DNA from: Pseudoalteromonas sp. P1-9
GTDB taxonomy: Bacteria > Pseudomonadota > Gammaproteobacteria > Enterobacterales > Alteromonadaceae
DNA length: 64,000 bases
NCBI RefSeq assembly: GCF_001399975.1
Contig: NZ_LKBD01000004.1
Span: 1-64,000, forward strand
Reading direction: 5' to 3'
In this document: piece after piece, positions 63,787 to 64,000 of the stretch
Layout of the letters: each line of letters begins with the position of its first letter
Numbering within the stretch: position 1 is the first letter of the stretch
Position numbers and translations under genes: made by a program
The notes under the pieces: model-generated
Told to the model about the DNA's origin: nothing
The model's database searches: none
The model's input: the letters and a program-made list of their open reading frames with translations, nothing else

Positions 63787-64000
63787 TTAAAGCAAGCCAA
63801 GTACTTGGCTTGCATTCTGATTTGCCTGCCCGAGCAATGCGATAGATGCCTGTGAGAGAATATCATTAGCGGTGCGTTGAGAAATTGCTTGAGCAAAATC
63901 AGTATCTTGAATGCGGCTTTGTGACGCAGCCACATTAATCGCATTATTCGTCAACCCACGAATATTCTGCTCAAACGCGTTTTGACTAGCACCTAAACTA
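63787..64000 (-). CDS. Flagellin C-terminus (partial, enters from right edge)
   Basis: The minus-strand frame ending at TAA 63789-63787 reads SLGASQNAFEQNIRGLTNNA, then VAASQSRIQDTDFAQ, then DILSQASIALLGQANQ and QVLGLL. This is the Flagellin_C domain, the D0/D1 helix of the filament subunit, with the conserved SRIxDTDFA and QAS-x-A-L-L-x-QANQ patterns. The start is outside the window. A 22-base palindrome overlaps its last codons. Confidence 0.87.
   Translation of the reverse strand, partial: SLGASQNAFEQNIRGLTNNAINVAASQSRIQDTDFAQAISQRTANDILSQASIALLGQANQNASQVLGLL
63792..63813 (-). terminator. Perfect 22-base palindrome within the flagellin 3' end
   Basis: GCAAGCCAAGT (63792-63802) is followed at once by its exact reverse complement (63803-63813). 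It encodes the last residues before the stop and is followed leftward by T/A-rich sequence (TTTAATTTG), so it could fold as a terminator hairpin or RNA-stabilising 3' end. Confidence 0.55.

Noticed and set aside
63747..63944. A 65-codon minus-strand frame at the right end
   Set aside because: Another minus-strand frame over the same bases reads as the flagellin C-terminal domain, so this frame is a shadow.

Overview
The window looks like chromosomal DNA of a marine gammaproteobacterium of the Alteromonadales, most likely Pseudoalteromonas or a close relative. This is inferred from low-to-moderate GC, the protein families and gene order; no 16S or other marker confirms the genus. Almost all of it is dense core-genome coding. 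The accessory parts are IS3-family remnants at the left (1-96 and 1812-2255), one AT-rich orphan gene (59614-60888) and a few small unknown genes. I saw no tRNA, rRNA, CRISPR array or prophage.

Layout. 1-2300: start of an IS3-type transposase at the left edge, glnB, two FimT/FimU-type minor pilin genes on the + strand, and a decayed IS3 orfB. 2319-8053 (minus strand): minor pilin operon pilV-pilW-pilX-pilY1-pilE. 8162-9882: a LytS/AlgZ-like kinase and a LytTR (AlgR-like) regulator. 9898-17728: ispH, fkpB, lspA, ileS, ribF, murJ (minus) and rpsT (plus). The order rpsT-murJ-ribF-ileS-lspA-fkpB-ispH-minor pilins is as I remember it in Pseudomonas aeruginosa, except that here a kinase/regulator pair sits between ispH and the pilins. 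LytTR-like repeats abut the predicted pilV promoter, suggesting direct control of the pilins by their neighbour.

17800-24925: a CheY-like receiver, small membrane proteins, SmrA, a GhrA-like dehydrogenase, OmpW, a 2-Cys peroxiredoxin, fadR, dsbB and a ComEA-like protein. 25089-30103: a SpoU methyltransferase joined to pxpABC (5-oxoprolinase), the small heat-shock gene ibpA with a sigma-32-like promoter and a ROSE-like RNA thermometer, then thioredoxin-like, parvulin and glutaredoxin genes. 30184-44500: yfcL, an ATP-NAD-kinase-like gene, epmC, aroC, prmB, smrB, sixA, an M16 peptidase, a GGDEF/EAL protein, fadJ and fadI. Much of this matches the E. coli yfc/fadIJ/aroC neighbourhood. FadR-like operators lie before fadI and over the -10 of fadR, so regulator and target are both in view.

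44788-53341: a small HTH-like gene, then a Bat/MoxR operon (moxR, DUF58, DUF4381, batA-like, fused batB/batC-like, batD) followed by an ECF sigma factor and a DUF3379 membrane partner. 53485-62000: AbgT transporter, Nudix hydrolase, MiaE, sulfotransferase, metallo-beta-lactamase-fold protein, a lipoprotein, a stand-alone cyclic-nucleotide-binding domain, an M14-like peptidase, the AT-rich orphan (which reads by eye as an M20 dipeptidase without its catalytic residues) and a helical lipoprotein. 62202-64000: flagellar master regulator flrA and the 3' end of a flagellin gene.

The strongest non-routine observations are the LytTR-wired pilin locus, the ROSE thermometer, the FadR circuit, an SD-masking hairpin at 18785-18818 and the degenerate M20-like orphan.
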